5,379 nucleotides of DNA from Polaromonas sp. YR568. GTDB taxonomy: Bacteria; Pseudomonadota; Gammaproteobacteria; Burkholderiales; Burkholderiaceae. Shown here piece by piece: positions 1-5,379 of this stretch. The notes under the pieces are model-generated. The model was not told the origin of the DNA. It made no database searches and saw only the letters and a list, made by a program, of their open reading frames with translations. The stretch's first letter is position 1. Each line of letters begins with the position of its first letter. Where the stretch lies: contig CAMBWM010000170.1 in assembly GCA_945871335.1 (NCBI GenBank), forward strand, positions 1-5,379. Reading direction: 5' to 3'. The position numbers were made by a program, and so were the translations under genes.

Positions 1-524
1 GACTCAGGGCTTTCACCCACGCTGCGGAGCACCAAACCAGTGCGCGTTCGCCCGAAAAACCAGGCAATCGCCAAAGCGGCCAAGAATGTGAGGTAAACCA
101 TGGGGTGCTGCTTGAACAAAGCCGGGCCGACAAAAGGCAGCTCGCTCAGGCCGGGCACGGCGTAATTCATATGCATGTCCAGCTTTTTGCCCACATAAGT
201 CACGCCGACAAAGGCGGAAAAGCCGCCGCCGAACAAGCTGATGGCCAGGCCGGTGGCGTACTGGTTGGTGTTGAGCCAGATCACCAGCAGGCCGAACAGG
301 GCCGCACCCAGCGCGCCGGCCACCGCGCCGGCCGCAAACGCCAGCCAAGGGTTGCCGGTGTGAAAGCCCACGGCAAAGCCCACCACGGCGGCCATCAGCA
401 TCATGCCTTCGGCGCCCAGGTTGACCACACCGACTTTTTCATTAATCAGCAAACCCAGACCGGCCAGCGCCAGTGGCGTGCCAGCCGATAAGGTGGCCGC
501 GATCAGCAGGGCAAATTCATTCAT
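1..524 (-). CDS. ABC transporter permease, BMP/nucleoside-type importer, second permease (3' end cut by window)
   Basis: Inner-membrane permease of the BPD_transp_2 family, resembling NupQ/YufQ, one half of the channel of a nucleoside- or purine-type ABC importer. 174 codons are present; the C-terminal part lies beyond the left edge (the family is usually about 300 residues). Residues 4-26 form a first hydrophobic segment, followed by the family hallmark NEKVGVVNLGAEGMMLM at about 28-44. Further membrane segments lie at about 45-54, 61-84, 91-110 and 141-157. RTRTGLVLRSVGESPE at 159-174 matches the cytoplasmic coupling loop that contacts the ATPase. The start ATG at 524-522 overlaps the TGA of the upstream permease gene (ATGA, 524-521), and AGGT lies six bases upstream, so this start is well supported and translation is probably coupled. 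The family assignment is firm; purine or nucleoside as the substrate is inferred from family and from the divergent xdh genes. Confidence 0.93.
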   Translation of the reverse strand, partial: MNEFALLIAATLSAGTPLALAGLGLLINEKVGVVNLGAEGMMLMAAVVGFAVGFHTGNPWLAFAAGAVAGALGAALFGLLVIWLNTNQYATGLAISLFGGGFSAFVGVTYVGKKLDMHMNYAVPGLSELPFVGPALFKQHPMVYLTFLAALAIAWFFGRTRTGLVLRSVGESPE

Positions 525-1588
525 GCGCCCACCTTTCTGCGGATGCGGTAATTGATCAGGGTGTCGCAAGCCAGCAGCGAAAACAGCAGCACGCCCTGAA
601 AGATGCCAGTTAGCGCCGACGGCAGGCCGATGCGCGACTGCGCCAGCTCGCCACCAATCAGGAACATGCTGAGCAAGACACTGGCGACTACGCAGCCCAC
701 AGGGTGCAGGCGCCCGACAAAGGCCACGATGATGGCGGTAAAACCATAGCCGGTTGAGGCATGCGGAATGAGCTGGCCCATAGGACCGGTCACTTCAAAA
801 GCGCCGGCCATGCCGGCAAAAGCGCCAGACACCAGCATCGAAGACCACAGCGCCGAGCGCGCAGAAAAGCCCGCGTAGCGCGCCGCCGCCGGCGCCAGGC
901 CGCCGACCTGCAACTGGTAACCGCGGTAAGTGCGGGCCATGAACAGCCACACGGCCACCACCAGTACCAGCGCCACCACCGTGCCCCAGTGCAAGCGGTA
1001 GCCGGCCAGCATGCGCGGCATGCCCATGTCAAAGTTAACGGTCTGCGGAAAGTTAAAACCCAGCGGGTCTTTCCAGGGGCCGAAGACCAGGTAGCTCAAA
1101 AAATGATTCGCCACATAAACCAGCATCAGGCTGACCAGAATTTCACTGGCGTTGAAGCGGTCGCGTAGCAGCGCTGTGATGCTCGCCCAGAAGGCGCCGC
1201 CCAGCATGCCTGCCAACGCAGCCAGCGGCATGAAAGCCCAGTTGCTCATGCCGACTTTGTTCATGGTGAACCACATCGCCAGGCCGCCGGCCGCAATACC
1301 GCCCATCAGGTACTGGCCCTCTGCGCCGATGTTCCAGACGTTGCTGCGGTAGCACAGCGCCAGCCCCAGCGCACACAGCACCAGCGAGGTCGATTTGAGC
1401 GCCAGCTCGCTGAGCGCGCGCGTACCGTTCCAGGGCTCAATCAAAAACACCTGCAAGCCGCGCACCGGGTCAGCGCCCAGGGCGACAAACATCACAAAGG
1501 CCACCACCACCGTCATGACCAGCGCCACCACGGGCGAGGCGTAGCTCATGGCGCGCGAAGGCGCGGGTCGGGCTTCAAGCCGCCACAT
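521..1588 (-). CDS. ABC transporter permease, BMP/nucleoside-type importer, first permease
   Basis: Inner-membrane permease of the BPD_transp_2 family, resembling NupP/YufP, partner of the permease that follows it. From the start at 1588 it is 355 residues, the usual size. A basic N-terminus (MWRLEARPAPSR) is followed by a membrane segment at about 16-38. The hallmark NVWNIGAEGQYLMGG is at 83-97. Further hydrophobic segments lie at about 98-108, 118-140, 149-170, 203-217, 250-266, 283-311 and 327-341. The loop GYQLQVGGLAPAAARYAGF at 223-241 corresponds to the coupling helix region. The longest reading begins at 1600 (adding METR). I prefer 1588 because GGAG (1598-1595) sits six bases upstream and the resulting N-terminus looks more like the family. 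Either start overlaps the end of the ATPase gene (14 or 26 bases), indicating one operon. Substrate is inferred only. Confidence 0.94.
   Translation of the reverse strand: MWRLEARPAPSRAMSYASPVVALVMTVVVAFVMFVALGADPVRGLQVFLIEPWNGTRALSELALKSTSLVLCALGLALCYRSNVWNIGAEGQYLMGGIAAGGLAMWFTMNKVGMSNWAFMPLAALAGMLGGAFWASITALLRDRFNASEILVSLMLVYVANHFLSYLVFGPWKDPLGFNFPQTVNFDMGMPRMLAGYRLHWGTVVALVLVVAVWLFMARTYRGYQLQVGGLAPAAARYAGFSARSALWSSMLVSGAFAGMAGAFEVTGPMGQLIPHASTGYGFTAIIVAFVGRLHPVGCVVASVLLSMFLIGGELAQSRIGLPSALTGIFQGVLLFSLLACDTLINYRIRRKVGA
529..536 (-). promoter_or_regulatory. Ribosome binding site of the second permease
   Basis: On the minus strand AAAGGTGG precedes the ATG at 524. The AGGT core is spaced six bases from the start codon and lies inside the end of the preceding permease gene. 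It supports the ATGA-overlap start and reinitiation or coupling between the two permeases. Confidence 0.6.
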
Positions 1589-3170
1589 GCGCGTCTCCAT
1601 TTACGGCTGCCTGCCAGAGGCCGCTCATCCAAGCGCCCACCAGTTCCACAGTGGCTTGCTGCGTTGCAATGGACGGCGACAAGCGGCCTTGCGCCATCAC
1701 GTGCAGGCGGTCACAGATTTCAAACAATTCGTCCAACTCCTCACTGACCACCAGCACCGCACAGCCGGCGTCGCGCAGCGCCAGGATTTCGGCGCGAATC
1801 TGCGCCGCCGCGCCCACGTCCACGCCCCAGGTTGGCTGCGAGACGATCAAGAGCTTGGGCTGCGCCGCGATCTCTCTGCCCACGATGAATTTTTGCAGAT
1901 TGCCACCCGACAGAGACTTGGCCACCGCCTGTGGCCCGCCGGCCTTGACATTGAATCGGGCAATGATGCCGGCCGCCTGCGCCTGCAAGGCGTTCAGGTG
2001 CAACCAGCCGCCGCGGCCCACGTGATCGGTTCGCGTTAACAACAAGTTGTGCGCTAGGCTCATGGTTGGCACAGCGCCGCGGCCCAGCCGCTCTTCAGGC
2101 ACAAAATGCAGGCCCAGCGCGCGCCGGCGCTGCGGCGCCAGGGCACCCGCCGGCTGGCTGTCAATCAGCACCATGGCCGGGGCAGCCCGCACGTCTTCGC
2201 CAGACAGCGCGTACAGCAACTCGCGCTGGCCGTTGCCCGACACGCCGGCAATGCCCACCACCTCGCCGGCACGTACTTGCAAATCAATGCCATTGAGGTC
2301 CACGCCGAACTGGTCCAGGCGCGCCAGGCTCAAAGCCTGCACCTGCAGCAGCGGCCGGCCGGTCTGGCCGGGCCGGTGCTCGAGTTGCTGCGGCTCGTTG
2401 CCAATCATCAAACGCGAGAGCGAGGCATTGCTTTCTTGCGTCGGGTTGCAAACGCCGGTGACCTTGCCGCCGCGCAGCACCGTGCAGGCGGTGCACAGCG
2501 CACGGATTTCATGCAGCTTGTGGCTGATGTACAAAATACTGCAGCCCTGTTCGGCCAGCTTGCGCAGCACCACAAAGAGCTTGTCGACGGCCTGCGGCGT
2601 CAGCACCGAGGTCGGCTCGTCCAGAATCAGCACGCGCGGGTTGGTCATCAAGGCGCGGATGATCTCGACACGCTGCATTTCGCCCACGCTCAGCGTGTGC
2701 ACCGGCCGCGCAGGATCAATGTCCAGGCCGTATTCAGAGGCTTTGGACGTGATGCTTTGCGTTACCTCGGCCAGCGTCAGCTGCTTGTCCAGGCCCAGCC
2801 AGACATTTTCGGCCACCGTGATGCTGTCAAACAAATTGAAATGCTGGAACACCATGCTGATGCCCAGCGCCCGCGCCTCTTGTGGGTTACGAATCGTCAC
2901 GGCCATACCGTCGACCACAACGATGCCGGCGTCGGGCTTGACTGAGCCGTAAATGATCTTCATCAGCGTCGATTTGCCGGCGCCGTTTTCGCCCAGCACG
3001 GCATGGATTTCGCCCGGCTGAACCGTCAGGGACACATCACTGTTGGCGACCACCGCCGGGTAGCGCTTGGTGATGCTGCTCAGCACCAGGCGGGCGCTGG
3101 CGGGCGGCCCGGCATGCAAAATGCTGTTTGTCGCTTCAGTCATGCGCAGGCCGGCAAGTTGAGGCAACAT
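1575..3170 (-). CDS. ABC transporter ATP-binding protein, double-domain, nucleoside/purine-type importer
   Basis: Cytoplasmic ATPase with two fused nucleotide-binding domains, like NupO/YufO and related to the RbsA/MglA sugar ATPases; it powers the two permeases encoded directly downstream. Length is 531 residues from the first ATG, within the family range. Domain 1 (about 28-260) has Walker A GENGAGKST at 60-68, Q-loop Gln109, signature LSVGE at 160-164, Walker B LILDEPT at 181-187 and H-loop His217. Domain 2 (about 274-520) has a Walker A-like loop GVSGNGQRE at 309-317 without the lysine, signature LSGGN at 420-424, and a Walker B ending IVSQPT at 442-447, where Ser and Gln replace the Asp-Glu pair. 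Its H-loop position reads SEE (476-478). Domain 1 therefore probably carries the catalytic residues, as in the family. The start is uncertain: ATG at 3170 or ATG at 3143 (MTEATNS), neither with a clear Shine-Dalgarno sequence. Function as an import ATPase is firm; the substrate is inferred. Confidence 0.95.
   Translation of the reverse strand: MLPQLAGLRMTEATNSILHAGPPASARLVLSSITKRYPAVVANSDVSLTVQPGEIHAVLGENGAGKSTLMKIIYGSVKPDAGIVVVDGMAVTIRNPQEARALGISMVFQHFNLFDSITVAENVWLGLDKQLTLAEVTQSITSKASEYGLDIDPARPVHTLSVGEMQRVEIIRALMTNPRVLILDEPTSVLTPQAVDKLFVVLRKLAEQGCSILYISHKLHEIRALCTACTVLRGGKVTGVCNPTQESNASLSRLMIGNEPQQLEHRPGQTGRPLLQVQALSLARLDQFGVDLNGIDLQVRAGEVVGIAGVSGNGQRELLYALSGEDVRAAPAMVLIDSQPAGALAPQRRRALGLHFVPEERLGRGAVPTMSLAHNLLLTRTDHVGRGGWLHLNALQAQAAGIIARFNVKAGGPQAVAKSLSGGNLQKFIVGREIAAQPKLLIVSQPTWGVDVGAAAQIRAEILALRDAGCAVLVVSEELDELFEICDRLHVMAQGRLSPSIATQQATVELVGAWMSGLWQAAVNGDAHVAA
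1595..1598 (-). promoter_or_regulatory. Shine-Dalgarno sequence deciding the permease start
   Basis: GGAG on the minus strand lies six bases before the ATG at 1588-1586. The alternative ATG at 1600 has only a weaker GGCAGG nine bases upstream. This favours the inner start and a 14-base overlap with the ATPase gene. Confidence 0.5.
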
Positions 3171-3174
3171 GGCA

Positions 3175-3195
3175 GGACCCCATGAAACGGGGGCC
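3175..3195. repeat. GC-rich imperfect hairpin next to the ATPase start
   Basis: GGACCCC (3175-3181) can pair with GGGGGCC (3189-3195) around a seven-base loop, giving six pairs and one A/G mismatch. On the minus strand it ends four bases before the ATG at 3170, where it would cover the initiation region. That is one reason to doubt that start or to suspect a structured leader. It has no T-run on either side and so does not look like an intrinsic terminator. Confidence 0.4.
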
Positions 3196-3201
3196 CGATG
3201 T

Positions 3202-3230
3202 GTCTGAAAGCGTCTGATATTTCATGTCTG
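3202..3230 (+). repeat. Three short GTCTG direct repeats
   Basis: GTCTGA occurs at 3202-3207 and again at 3212-3217, exactly ten bases apart (one helical turn). GTCTG recurs at 3226-3230, fourteen bases further on and overlapping the inverted repeat. Such phasing can mark binding of a protein along one face of the helix, but the repeats are short and could be chance. Confidence 0.35.
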
Positions 3231-3243
3231 TTTAACCATGCAA
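3220..3243. promoter_or_regulatory. Candidate operator: 7-10-7 imperfect inverted repeat
   Basis: TTTCATG at 3220-3226 and CATGCAA at 3237-3243 are inverted copies with one mismatch in seven, separated by the AT-rich spacer TCTGTTTAAC. The overall length of 24 bases and the central position between divergent operons fit a dimeric transcription factor site. It resembles no named operator that I can recognise with confidence. Part of the match comes from CATG being self-complementary, which raises the chance expectation. Confidence 0.4.
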
Positions 3244-3260
3244 CTAATGTGCCGATGCTT

Positions 3261-4760
3261 ATGTCCCAGCCTGTGAGTCAAACCATTCAGTTAGTCCGCC
3301 GCGGCGAGGTTGTGACGCTGAGCAATGTACCACCCACCCGCACCCTGCTGGAAGTGCTGCGCGAAGACCTGGGCTGCAGCGGCACCAAGGAAGGCTGCGG
3401 CGAAGGTGACTGCGGCGCCTGCACGGTGGTCCTTGGCGAGGCCCATGGTGGTGCGCTGAGCTTCAAGGCCGTCAACAGCTGTATCCGCATGGCCCATTCG
3501 GTGCACGCTCTGGCGTTGTGGACAGTGGAAGACCTGACGACCGACCCGCTGCTGCAAGGCGGGACCACCGGCGCGCTGCATCCGGCGCAAGAGGCGATGG
3601 TTCAGTGCCACGGCTCGCAATGCGGATTTTGCACCCCCGGCTTTGTGATGAGCCTCTTTGGCATGTACCAAAACCATGTGGCGCAAGGCCAAAGCGTTTC
3701 GCGCGAACTGGCGCAGACCGAGCTGTCGGGCAACCTGTGCCGCTGTACCGGTTACCGGCCCATTCTGGACGCGGCGCAGCAAATGGCCAGCTTCACGGCG
3801 GTGCGGCTTGACGAGAACCGACTGAACACCGCGCTGGCGCAGATTAAGCCCGCGCCTGTCCACACTGAGGGCGCCTACCTGCTGCCCGTCAGCCTGGCCG
3901 AACTGCTGGCCGCACGCGCCGCCCGGCCCGCGGCGCAACTGGTGGCCGGCTGTACAGACGTCGGCCTCTGGGTGACCAAGCTGCACAAAAATTTTGACGC
4001 CGTGATTGATGTCACCCGCGTGGCCGAGCTGCGCCGCATTGAAGCGCAAAACGGCCACCTGGTGATCGGTGCTGCCGCCAGCCTGCAAGACGCCTTTGCC
4101 GCGCTGGTCCATCAATGGCCGGAACTCAGCACCTTTGCTGCGCGCTTTGCCGGCTTGCCGGTGCGCAACTCGGGCACGCTGGGCGGCAACGTGGCCAACG
4201 GCTCGCCGATTGGTGACTCGATGCCGCTGCTGATTGCGCTGCACGCCCGCATCGTGCTGGCCAGCGTGCGTGGGCAGCGCGAGATGGCGCTGGAAGACTT
4301 CTACACCGGCTACCGGCAAAACCTGCTGGCGCCCGACGAGGTGCTGGCCTTCATCAAAGTGCCGCTGCCCGCGGCTGCGCCCGCCGCGCAGCCACTGCTG
4401 CGCGCCTACAAAATCTCCAAGCGCTATGACGACGACATCTCTGCCGTGTGCCTGGCGCTCAACCTGCAGCTGGCCGATGGTGTGGTTCAAGCCATTTCAA
4501 TAGGTGCGGGCGGCGTGGCTGCCACGCCGGTGCGCGCTGTGCAAACCGAAGCCACCTTGCGGGGCCAGCCGTGGACCGAAGCCAGCGTGCGAGCTGCCAT
4601 GGCCACTCTGCGCGCAGAGTTTGAACCGATCTCTGACATGCGCGCATCGTCGGGCTACCGCCGCGAAGTGCTGGGCAATTTGTTGCAGCGCTTTTGGCTG
4701 GAGAGCCAGGGCGCGCAACACATCAACCTCGAGTCCTTCAATCTGGAGGCGCTGGCATGA
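3261..4760 (+). CDS. xdhA: Xanthine dehydrogenase small subunit (2Fe-2S and FAD domains)
   Basis: Small subunit of the cytoplasmic XdhAB enzyme, which oxidises hypoxanthine and xanthine to urate and passes electrons from the Mo site through two 2Fe-2S clusters to FAD and NAD+. From the ATG at 3261 it has 499 residues, close to known bacterial XdhA. Residues 8-85 form a plant-ferredoxin-like domain with cluster cysteines 46, 51, 54 (GCGEGDCGAC) and 74. A second 2Fe-2S domain at about 90-178 uses Cys121 and Cys124 (QCGFCTPG) with Cys160 and Cys162 (LCRCTGYRP). The FAD domain has LVAGCTDVGLWV at 228-239 and SGTLGGNVANGSPIGDS at 304-320, and a CO-dehydrogenase-type flavoprotein C-terminal domain from about 380, including KRYDDDISAV at 387-396. 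All cluster ligands are present. The frame stays open upstream to ATG 3198, but that extension has no family likeness and would cover the control region. ATG 3255 is also possible. None has a clear Shine-Dalgarno sequence. The 3' end overlaps xdhB. Confidence 0.96.
   Translation: MSQPVSQTIQLVRRGEVVTLSNVPPTRTLLEVLREDLGCSGTKEGCGEGDCGACTVVLGEAHGGALSFKAVNSCIRMAHSVHALALWTVEDLTTDPLLQGGTTGALHPAQEAMVQCHGSQCGFCTPGFVMSLFGMYQNHVAQGQSVSRELAQTELSGNLCRCTGYRPILDAAQQMASFTAVRLDENRLNTALAQIKPAPVHTEGAYLLPVSLAELLAARAARPAAQLVAGCTDVGLWVTKLHKNFDAVIDVTRVAELRRIEAQNGHLVIGAAASLQDAFAALVHQWPELSTFAARFAGLPVRNSGTLGGNVANGSPIGDSMPLLIALHARIVLASVRGQREMALEDFYTGYRQNLLAPDEVLAFIKVPLPAAAPAAQPLLRAYKISKRYDDDISAVCLALNLQLADGVVQAISIGAGGVAATPVRAVQTEATLRGQPWTEASVRAAMATLRAEFEPISDMRASSGYRREVLGNLLQRFWLESQGAQHINLESFNLEALA
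4745..4749 (+). promoter_or_regulatory. Ribosome binding site of xdhB
   Basis: GGAGG lies seven bases before the ATG at 4757, inside the last codons of xdhA. This strong site fixes the xdhB start and supports coupled translation of the two subunits. Confidence 0.75.
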
Positions 4761-5379
4761 ACGCCCCCGACAAACTGCTGCTGAACACGGTCAGCACCAA
4801 GGGCGCCGCCGGCCAGTCGCACTTTCATGAAAGCGCGCGTGCGCAGGTGGCCGGCGCGGTCAATTACATCGACGACATTCCCGAAGTCAAAGGCACGCTG
4901 TTTGCGGCGCCTATCTTGTCTAACGTGGCGCACGGCCGCTTGCTGGGCGTGGACGCGACAGCGGCGCTGGCCATGCCAGGGGTGCGCGGCGTGGTGCTGG
5001 CCGCCGACGTGACCGGCGACCCGCTGCTGGCCACTTTTGTGCATGACGAGCCCATCTTTGCGGTGGACACGGTCCAGCACATCGGCCAAGTCATCGGCCT
5101 GGTGGTGGCGGGCAGCGTGATGCAAGCGCGCCACGCTGCGCGCAAGGTGCAACTGCACATCGATGCCCTGCCCGCCGTGCTGACGGTGCGTGAGGCGCTG
5201 GCCGCGCAAAGCTTTGTGTTGCCGCCCGTGACCGTGCGCCGCGGTGACGCCGCCACCGCGCTGGCGCGTGCGCCGCACACCATCAGCGGCAGCCTCGAAG
5301 TCGGCGGGCAGGAACACTTTTACCTGGAAGGGCAAATCGCCTACGTGCTGCCGCAAGAGCAAAACCAGTGGCTGGTGTA
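4757..5379 (+). CDS. xdhB: Xanthine dehydrogenase molybdopterin-binding large subunit (3' part beyond window)
   Basis: N-terminal 207 residues of the large subunit, which carries the molybdenum cofactor and the purine site; the full protein is typically about 770-800 residues. The visible part covers the a/b hammerhead domain of aldehyde oxidase/xanthine dehydrogenases at about 22-145, with VAGAVNYIDDIPEVKGTL at 31-48 and the HIGQVIGLVVA segment at 108-118. It is followed by the start of the Mo-binding domain. GGQEHFYLEGQ at 183-193 is the family motif. Its Gln185 aligns by motif with the glutamine near the Mo centre (bovine Gln767, R. capsulatus Gln197). Arrangement as a separate gene after xdhA is the two-subunit bacterial form. 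The start codon overlaps the xdhA stop (ATGA, 4757-4760) and has a strong GGAGG upstream. The substrate-specifying residues further downstream and the Mo-site glutamate near the C-terminus are not visible, so activity on other purines or heterocycles is not excluded. Confidence 0.95.
   Translation, partial: MNAPDKLLLNTVSTKGAAGQSHFHESARAQVAGAVNYIDDIPEVKGTLFAAPILSNVAHGRLLGVDATAALAMPGVRGVVLAADVTGDPLLATFVHDEPIFAVDTVQHIGQVIGLVVAGSVMQARHAARKVQLHIDALPAVLTVREALAAQSFVLPPVTVRRGDAATALARAPHTISGSLEVGGQEHFYLEGQIAYVLPQEQNQWLV

Larger units (their letters stand above)
3171..3260. promoter_or_regulatory. Divergent control region between the transporter operon and xdhAB
   Basis: About 90 bases (117 if the ATPase starts at 3143) separate the two divergently read operons, so both promoters and any operators must lie here or just inside the flanking genes. 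The stretch from about 3205 to 3262 is visibly more AT-rich than the coding DNA. I could not pick a convincing sigma-70 promoter. The best minus-strand pair is TTGCAT and ATATCA separated by 17 bases (about 3243-3215), which matches consensus poorly. The region contains an inverted repeat, a set of GTCTG repeats and a hairpin, listed separately. A shared regulator responding to purines or their breakdown products is plausible but not shown. Confidence 0.6.

Noticed and set aside
2047..2952. Long plus-strand open frames (301 and 279 codons) opposite the ATPase gene
   Set aside because: They are antisense to a gene with intact ABC motifs; the translations are rich in Arg, Ser, Gln, His and Ala with no domain-like pattern, as expected of shadow frames in GC-rich DNA.
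3175..3195. The hairpin as an intrinsic terminator
   Set aside because: There is no T-run on either strand, and it lies between divergent gene starts where a terminator is not needed.
3182..3217. An 11-codon upstream open frame (MKRGPDVSESV) before xdhA
   Set aside because: An AGGA lies only four bases before its ATG, there is no attenuation-like codon run, and nothing shows that it is transcribed; most likely chance.
3198..3260. A 21-codon N-terminal extension of xdhA from ATG 3198
   Set aside because: The extra residues precede the usual XdhA N-terminus, lack a ribosome site and would place the inverted repeat and GTCTG repeats inside coding sequence; the region looks like control DNA.
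3238..3276. A 12-codon open frame (MQLMCRCLCPSL) overlapping the xdhA start
   Set aside because: It has no ribosome binding site and no supporting pattern; several ATGs occur by chance in this stretch, although the overlap with the xdhA start could be examined if a leader is mapped.
3291..4490. A 399-codon minus-strand open frame opposite xdhA
   Set aside because: It is a shadow of xdhA, whose 2Fe-2S and FAD motifs are complete; the antisense product is His/Gln/Arg/Gly-rich and low in recognisable structure.
4655..5362. A 235-codon minus-strand open frame opposite the xdhA end and xdhB
   Set aside because: It spans two overlapping real genes antisense, has His/Gln/Arg-rich composition and no start context, and is explained by GC-rich codon bias.

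Overview
The window looks like a chromosomal segment of a GC-rich betaproteobacterium, most likely a member of the Burkholderiales such as the Comamonadaceae (Polaromonas/Rhodoferax/Acidovorax-like). This is judged from the protein style, the codon use (strong G/C at third positions) and the gene pairing. It is not based on any database search. It is densely coding and contains five protein genes in two divergent operons, with no RNA genes, mobile elements or CRISPR visible.

Left arm, minus strand (about 1-3170). This is an ABC importer of the BMP/nucleoside type (NupOPQ / YufOPQ / PnrCDE-like). Reading in the direction of transcription, the order is a double-domain ATPase (1575-3170), a first permease (521-1588, possibly starting at 1600) and a second permease that runs off the left edge (1-524). 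The genes overlap by 14 (or 26) and 4 bases, so they look translationally coupled. The lipoprotein that would bind the substrate is not in the window and would be expected further left or elsewhere.

Centre (about 3171-3260). A short, comparatively AT-rich divergent control region separates the two operons. It holds an imperfect inverted repeat (3220-3243), a phased set of GTCTG repeats (3202-3230) and a GC-rich hairpin next to the ATPase start. Neither of the two operon-leading genes has a clear Shine-Dalgarno sequence, while all three downstream genes have a plausible one.

Right arm, plus strand (about 3261-5379). This is the molybdenum hydroxylase xanthine dehydrogenase: xdhA (the 2Fe-2S/FAD small subunit, complete) followed with an ATGA overlap by xdhB (the molybdopterin large subunit, first 207 residues only).

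Taken together, the simplest reading is a purine salvage or catabolism locus. The ABC system would import purine nucleosides or bases, and XdhAB would oxidise hypoxanthine and xanthine to urate. The transporter's substrate is inferred from family and neighbourhood, not shown by the sequence. I do not see a clearly novel system here; the most interesting part is the shared divergent control region.
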